Assembly: GCA_009782165.1 (NCBI GenBank) | Contig: WQUH01000146.1 | Span: forward strand, 1-11,965 | Direction: 5' to 3' | DNA: 11,965 nucleotides | DNA from: Pseudomonadota bacterium | Lineage (GTDB): Bacteria > Desulfobacterota > Desulfobulbia > Desulfobulbales > Desulfobulbaceae | Part shown: positions 8,159 through 11,965 of the stretch, piece by piece | Layout of the letters: each line of letters begins with the position of its first letter | Numbering within the stretch: position 1 is the stretch's first letter | Made by a program: the position numbers and the translations under genes | The notes under the pieces: model-generated | Told to the model about the DNA's origin: nothing | The model's database searches: none | What the model saw: only the letters and a program-made list of their open reading frames with translations

Positions 8159-8177
8159 GCGCTGCCGCATGCAGCGC
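8159..8177 (-). other. Perfect inverted repeat (7-bp stem, 5-base loop) between tssH and the FHA gene
   Basis: GCGCTGC and its exact complement GCAGCGC flank a 5-base loop within the 105-base gap 8123-8227. The stem is all G/C except one pair. On the minus strand it is followed by CAGCCAATAACCCG and then only four T's (TTTT) some 14 bases later, so it is not a classical intrinsic terminator. It could be an attenuator, an mRNA processing or stability element, or a protein-binding palindrome. I see no convincing sigma-70 or sigma-54 promoter in the same gap. Confidence 0.4.
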
Positions 8178-8227
8178 AATGCGCCTGACTGTTGCTCATG
8201 TTCCTGGCAGACCGGCATCGACGCGGC

Positions 8228-10885
8228 TCACCGCAGGGTACAGACAAACGATTTTTCATCCGCATCGAGCCCGATATGCATGCCCTGCAACGAGCCTCGC
8301 CGGTCGTCGGCCAGCGCATCGAGACAGCGCGCGGCAATGAGCGGCAGGAGGTTCGCGTTGATGATGTGGTCGATGTTGCGCGCCCCGGTGTCCACGGCGG
8401 TGCAGCTTGCGGCGATGCTTTGCACCACGTCGGGATCCCATGCAAGCGACAGGCGGTGGCGGTGTTCCAGCCGCTGGCCCACGAGGGTAAGCTTCATCGC
8501 CACCAGTTCCGTCATGACCTCGGGCAGGATCGGCTGGAAGGGCACCACGCCCATGCGCCCAAGCAGCGCCGGCCGGAAAAACTGGGTCAGAACCGGCCGC
8601 AGGGCCTCATGCATCATCTCGGGCGTCGGCGGATCGCCCTCCTCGAAAAGGGCCATCACGATATCGCTGCCCAGATTGGAGGTCATAAAGATCATGGTGT
8701 TGCGGAAATCCACTTCCCGGCCCTCGCCGTCAGCCAGAATGCCCTTGTCGAACATCTGGTAAAACAGGTTCAGCACGTCGGGATGGGCCTTTTCCACTTC
8801 ATCGAACAGCACCACGGAATAGGGCTGCCGCCGTACCGCCTCGGTGAGCCGCCCGCCTTCGCCGTATCCCACGTAACCGGGCGGCGAGCCGATCAGACGC
8901 GACACGGTGTGCTTTTCCTGAAACTCGCTCATGTTGATGCTCACCAGCATGCGCTCGCCGCCGTAGAGTTCGTCGGCAACGGCCAGGGCGGTTTCCGTCT
9001 TGCCCACGCCCGAAGGCCCCACCAGGAGAAAGATGCCGGTGGGCCGGGTGGGGCTGTCAAGCCCCGCGTGGGCGGCCATGACCGCCTTCTCGATGGCGGC
9101 AAGCGCGTGATCCTGGCCCCGGACGCGCCGGCGCAGCCGTTCCTGCAATCCGGACAGCATATCCGGGCTGGCGCCGCCGAGTTTGCCGGCAGGGATACCC
9201 GTCCATTCCGCCACAATGCCGGTGACCAGTTCCGGGCTGACCTCGTGGAACAGGAGCGGGGCATCGCCCTGAACCGCGCGCAGCTCCGCCGCCAAACCCG
9301 CCGCGCTGCCGGGTTCCGGCGGCAACGCGGGACCGGCGGCATGTTCGGTTCTTTCGGAGGCCGCCTGTCCGGAATCCTCCGCCGGCGCCGCGTCTTCGGC
9401 GGACCGCCGGCGGATGACCGCCGCCGCCAGATCCTTTTCCCGTTGCCACTGGGCGCTCGTCGCGGCTATCTGACCGGAGAGCGCATCGCAACGGTCCCGC
9501 AACCCGGCATGACGCAGCGCCGACGCCTCCGCGGCCCGGCTGTCCATGACCTCCACACCCTTGCAGCGGTCGCGCTCGAGGGCGTCCAACTCGCGGCGGA
9601 CGGAAGCCAGCTCTTCCTCCAGGGCTTCCAGCGCCGCGGGTTTGGCCCCAAGGCTCACCCGCACGCGGGCGCAGGCGGTGTCGAGGACATCGATGGCCTT
9701 GTCCGGCAGTTGCCGCCCGGTCAGATAGCGGCCCGCCAGTTCCGCCGTGCGGACGACAGCGTCGTCGCGCACGTACACCCGATGCGTCTGTTCATACAGG
9801 GGCGCGATGCCGCGCAGGATGGTGACGGTCTCCTCGAGGGAAGGCTCGTTCAGCCTGACCATCTGGAAACGCCGGGCCAGGGCCGCGTCTTTTTCAAAAT
9901 ATTTTTTGTATTCGCTCCAGGTGGTGGCGGCGATGGTGCGCATCTCGCCCCGCGCCAGAGCGGGTTTCAGCAGGTTGGCCCCGTCGCCGCTGCCCGCCGC
10001 GTTGCCCGAACCCACCAGGGTGTGGGCCTCGTCGATGAACAGAATCGTCGGCACCGGCGCGGATTTCACCTCGTCGATGACCGCCTTGAGGCGCTTTTCA
10101 AATTCGCCCTTGACGCTGGCCCCGGCCTGAAGACGGCCCATGTCCAGCCCGACGATGCGGACTCCCTTCAGGGCGTCGGGCACATTGCCCTCCACCACCT
10201 TGCGCGCCAGCCCCTCGACCACGGCGGTTTTGCCCACGCCGGGATCGCCCACCAGAATGGGGTTGTTCTTGCGCCGCCGGGTGAGGATGTCCGCCATCAG
10301 GCGAATTTCCGGGCCACGGGCAAAGACCGGATCTATTTTGCCGCTGCGGGCCTCTTCGGTGAAATCGGTGGCATACTGGGCAAGGGCGCTGGCCGCCTGC
10401 TTGCCCGCAGCCGAACTGGGCGGCTTCTTCTCTTCCGCAAGCCCTTCGAGCAGCCGTCGCAGACTGTCGGCCGGGATCTCCTGCAATTCCTTGTAGAAAG
10501 GCAGCACGCTGTAGCGCACGGGGTTGTGCAGCAGGGCCAGCACCAGCGCCCCAAGGGTCACCATGTCCTGCTTCAGTTCGAGACGCGCCAACAGATAGGC
10601 TTCCTGTAAAAATTCATAGAGGATCGGCGAAAAGGTCGGACGGCCCGTGTTGCGGCCGGGCTTGGGACGGTGCTTGTCCAGAAGCTCGCGCAATCGATCC
10701 GGATTTCGGTCAAACTGGATCAGGATATCCTGCATCCCCGGCAATGGCAGAAGGGCATCCACGTAATCTTCTATGGAAATTTCATATCCGCCCCGCCCGG
10801 CGCAGGCCACGGCGGCGGATTCCAGGGCTTCACGGCAGGGGATATCCAATGCCTCGATGAGTGCGCTCAAAGGTACAGCGGCCAT
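8228..10885 (-). CDS. tssH: T6SS sheath-disassembly AAA+ ATPase TssH (ClpV)
   Basis: ClpV is a hexameric AAA+ unfoldase of the ClpB class. It extracts the contracted TssB/TssC sheath using ATP so that subunits can be reused. The 885 residues match ClpV length. An N-terminal Clp-N domain (about 5-145) is where the sheath peptide of TssC binds. The first ATPase domain has Walker A GDPGVGKT (213-220), a pore loop around ASVKGEFEKRL (256-266), Walker B ILFIDEAH (281-288) and arginine finger LARRF (336-340). A coiled-coil middle domain spans about 411-485, followed by an Ala/Glu/Pro-rich stretch (about 495-535). The second ATPase domain has GPSGVGKTE (623-631), VVLFDEVEKAH (691-701), sensor TSNLGS (735-740), FFRPALLGRM (769-778) and GARNIDH (834-840). 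The T6SS context separates it from housekeeping ClpB. GGAG lies 5 bases before the ATG at 10885. All catalytic residues look intact. Confidence 0.97.
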   Translation of the reverse strand: MAAVPLSALIEALDIPCREALESAAVACAGRGGYEISIEDYVDALLPLPGMQDILIQFDRNPDRLRELLDKHRPKPGRNTGRPTFSPILYEFLQEAYLLARLELKQDMVTLGALVLALLHNPVRYSVLPFYKELQEIPADSLRRLLEGLAEEKKPPSSAAGKQAASALAQYATDFTEEARSGKIDPVFARGPEIRLMADILTRRRKNNPILVGDPGVGKTAVVEGLARKVVEGNVPDALKGVRIVGLDMGRLQAGASVKGEFEKRLKAVIDEVKSAPVPTILFIDEAHTLVGSGNAAGSGDGANLLKPALARGEMRTIAATTWSEYKKYFEKDAALARRFQMVRLNEPSLEETVTILRGIAPLYEQTHRVYVRDDAVVRTAELAGRYLTGRQLPDKAIDVLDTACARVRVSLGAKPAALEALEEELASVRRELDALERDRCKGVEVMDSRAAEASALRHAGLRDRCDALSGQIAATSAQWQREKDLAAAVIRRRSAEDAAPAEDSGQAASERTEHAAGPALPPEPGSAAGLAAELRAVQGDAPLLFHEVSPELVTGIVAEWTGIPAGKLGGASPDMLSGLQERLRRRVRGQDHALAAIEKAVMAAHAGLDSPTRPTGIFLLVGPSGVGKTETALAVADELYGGERMLVSINMSEFQEKHTVSRLIGSPPGYVGYGEGGRLTEAVRRQPYSVVLFDEVEKAHPDVLNLFYQMFDKGILADGEGREVDFRNTMIFMTSNLGSDIVMALFEEGDPPTPEMMHEALRPVLTQFFRPALLGRMGVVPFQPILPEVMTELVAMKLTLVGQRLEHRHRLSLAWDPDVVQSIAASCTAVDTGARNIDHIINANLLPLIAARCLDALADDRRGSLQGMHIGLDADEKSFVCTLR

Positions 10886-10894
10886 GTCAACTCC
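10883..10894 (-). promoter_or_regulatory. Ribosome binding site of tssH
   Basis: GGAG at 10894-10891 is 5 bases upstream of the ATG at 10885-10883. This supports that start, which gives the full Clp-N domain and no extra leader. Confidence 0.6.
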
Positions 10895-10917
10895 ACATAC
10901 AATCGTGCCTGGTTTGC

Positions 10918-10949
10918 CTGAACAGCCGGGCGGGGCCGCACAGGTTCAG
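10918..10949 (-). other. Possible stem-loop just after the tssG stop
   Basis: The 66-base gap between tssG and tssH holds CTGAAC (10918-10923) and its complement GTTCAG (10944-10949). The GC-rich interior includes CGG/CCG, which can extend the pairing after bulges. It starts 2 bases beyond the tssG stop. No T-run follows on the minus strand, so it would be at most a leaky terminator or an mRNA-end stabilising hairpin. The arms are short and chance is a real alternative. Confidence 0.3.
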
Positions 10950-10951
10950 CG

Positions 10952-11965
10952 TTACAATCCCTGATGGTCCGTTTCCAGAACGACCACGCCATCGCCGCCT
11001 TCTCCCGCCCAGACCGACCAGCCAAGGCGGCATTCGTTGCTTTCCTCCAGACGCCACTCGGGGATTTCCCCCGGCCGGAGGCACAGTTCCACATCGAAAT
11101 CCAACCGCGAACGCAGGATGAAGTTGATGAGGGTTTGCAATTCGCCAAAATGGTTGCCTGACGGTAAAAATTCGTTGAAACGGCGCCAGGCGAGATCCGC
11201 GATGCGGATGCGGAATTTGCCCGTCTGGTCCGCCACGGACGATCCCAGCAGAAAGCCGCTGCCGAGGGTGGAATTTTCGGTCCCAAGACCGGTCTGCTGG
11301 TCCTGGGGAATATCCACCCAGCGCCTGATACAGGGGATGACGCTGATATCCTCATGGGAAAAGTAGTGACGCAAAATACTCTCCATGGAGCCGGCCGCTT
11401 CGCCGCTGAAGACGATCAGCCCCATGTAGGCCATGAGCCGGGGCCAGCGCAGGTTTTTCGCCTCGCGCGACGCCCGGTGGCCCACCCCCATGAATCCGGC
11501 GAAACGCCTGGAAAGGGCATCCACCGCGCGGGATTCGTATTGCGCATAGTAGCGGTACTTGGTCCATGTTTCGGGGAGGAGGCAGACCAGACGATGGTTG
11601 AATATATCGAGGAAGTACCGCAGAGGATTGGCCTCATCCGCGTGTTGGGCCACATGTTCGGTAAAGTAGGCGGGCAGCGGCGAACCGGCGCCGTGCAGGC
11701 CCAGCAGGTTGAGCATGAGATGCGCCCGCGGGTCCGCGCCGTCGGTCTCGTCTATCCGCAGTTCCGCGATGTCGCCGGGCGGAAAGGAGAGGGCCGGGTT
11801 GACGCTGTAGCGAAAGGTTGCCTCGGACACGGCCTTGCCCTGTCCGCGCAGGTTTCGCGCCGTGACATCCAGGGCCTGCATCAGGGCGTAGGCCCCCGGA
11901 ACCCTCAGCAGGTGCGCGAAGACCTCCGGCATGGCGGCGGATTCCGGCACGGGTATGTCGAGTTG
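10952..11965 (-). CDS. tssG: T6SS baseplate subunit TssG (VasB/ImpH family), 5' end probably outside the window
   Basis: TssG is a baseplate wedge protein that works with TssF, TssE and TssK to build the platform on which the tail tube and sheath polymerise. Counting from the GTG at 11950, 332 residues are visible. The frame stays open to the edge (QLDIP precedes the GTG). Family motifs are present in order: NLLGLHGAGSPLPAYFTEH (81-99), FLDIFNHRLVCLLPETWTKY (113-132), GLIVFSG (177-183), the STLGSGFLLGSSVAD block (227-241), FNEFLPSG (258-265), and a C-terminal LGWSVWAG (309-316). The N-terminal segment around FAHLLRVPGAYALMQALDVTAR aligns by eye with the usual start region of the family, so few residues are missing. 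Neither the GTG at 11950 nor the ATG at 11932 has a good ribosome binding site, which is why I extend to the edge. It leads the visible operon, 66 bases before tssH. tssF would be expected immediately upstream. Confidence 0.93.
   Translation of the reverse strand, partial: QLDIPVPESAAMPEVFAHLLRVPGAYALMQALDVTARNLRGQGKAVSEATFRYSVNPALSFPPGDIAELRIDETDGADPRAHLMLNLLGLHGAGSPLPAYFTEHVAQHADEANPLRYFLDIFNHRLVCLLPETWTKYRYYAQYESRAVDALSRRFAGFMGVGHRASREAKNLRWPRLMAYMGLIVFSGEAAGSMESILRHYFSHEDISVIPCIRRWVDIPQDQQTGLGTENSTLGSGFLLGSSVADQTGKFRIRIADLAWRRFNEFLPSGNHFGELQTLINFILRSRLDFDVELCLRPGEIPEWRLEESNECRLGWSVWAGEGGDGVVVLETDHQGL

Noticed and set aside
8159..8177. Intrinsic terminator after tssH
   Set aside because: The stem is good, but no U-tract directly follows it on the minus strand, so I list it only as an inverted repeat.
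6887..8188. Plus-strand open frame (about 433 codons) opposite the FHA gene
   Set aside because: Antisense to a gene with intact FHA and C-terminal T6SS domains; the translation is Arg/Gly-rich with no recognisable fold.
8123..8227. Possible internal sigma-70 promoter (TTGCGC followed about 17 bases later by GCCAAT/CAATAA on the minus strand) or a sigma-54 site
   Set aside because: The -10 match is poor and no GG-N10-GC core with the expected flanking bases fits. Not reportable as a promoter.
8192..10609. Very long plus-strand open frame (about 805 codons) opposite tssH
   Set aside because: It lies wholly antisense to a gene with all ClpV motifs. Its translation is rich in Arg/His/Gly/Gln with no recognisable domain. 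High GC and third-position bias easily open such frames.
8228..10885. Housekeeping ClpB chaperone instead of ClpV
   Set aside because: It is embedded between tssG and the T6SS FHA gene on the same strand, with a ClpV-like N-terminal domain and ClpV-type pore loop (ASVKGEFEKRL).
10952..11950. GTG at 11950 as the definite tssG start
   Set aside because: No ribosome binding site precedes it and the frame remains open to the window edge, so the true start may lie outside.

Overview
The window is a single minus-strand run of type VI secretion system (T6SS) core genes. Transcription goes from the right edge to the left edge: tssG (its 5' end probably lies outside the window), tssH/clpV, an FHA-domain scaffold gene (tagH/fha), tssJ, tssK, tssL and tssM. 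The first codons of a further gene run off the left edge. I found no plus-strand gene, RNA gene, mobile element or CRISPR array. No stretch without a gene exceeds about 105 bases.

The DNA looks GC-rich throughout, with strong codon bias that opens very long antisense frames. The outer-membrane lipoprotein TssJ, with a clean lipobox, points to a diderm bacterium. The DotU/IcmF/ClpV set is that of the proteobacterial T6SS (T6SS-i). I suspect a sulfate-reducer-like (Desulfovibrio-type) or other high-GC proteobacterium, but only from general resemblance. The sequence alone does not settle the taxon.

Layout from right to left. tssG (baseplate) is followed by a 66-base gap with a possible hairpin, then tssH (sheath-recycling AAA+ ATPase). 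A 105-base gap with a perfect 7-bp inverted repeat leads to the FHA gene. From there the genes are tightly packed: FHA and tssJ overlap by 4 bases (ATGA), tssJ and tssK are 21 bases apart, tssK and tssL are 3 bases apart with the tssL ribosome binding site inside the end of tssK, and tssL and tssM overlap by 4 bases (ATGA). After tssM, 30 bases lead to a new ATG that begins a hydrophobic, signal-peptide-like N-terminus.

Functionally, TssJ, TssL and TssM form the envelope-spanning membrane complex. TssK links the baseplate, which includes TssG, to that complex. TssH disassembles the contracted sheath. The FHA protein is a likely phospho-dependent assembly regulator. The other core genes (tssA, B, C, D/hcp, E, F, I/vgrG), any effectors, and the PpkA/PppA kinase/phosphatase pair are not here and would be expected beyond the edges or elsewhere. 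All catalytic and binding motifs I could check are intact, so this looks like a functional system. The less usual parts are accessory segments: a Pro/Gln repeat tail on TssJ, a TssL with Pro-rich N-terminal and Ala/Pro/Thr-rich C-terminal tails and no OmpA-like domain, and the intergenic hairpins. I see no clearly undescribed system.
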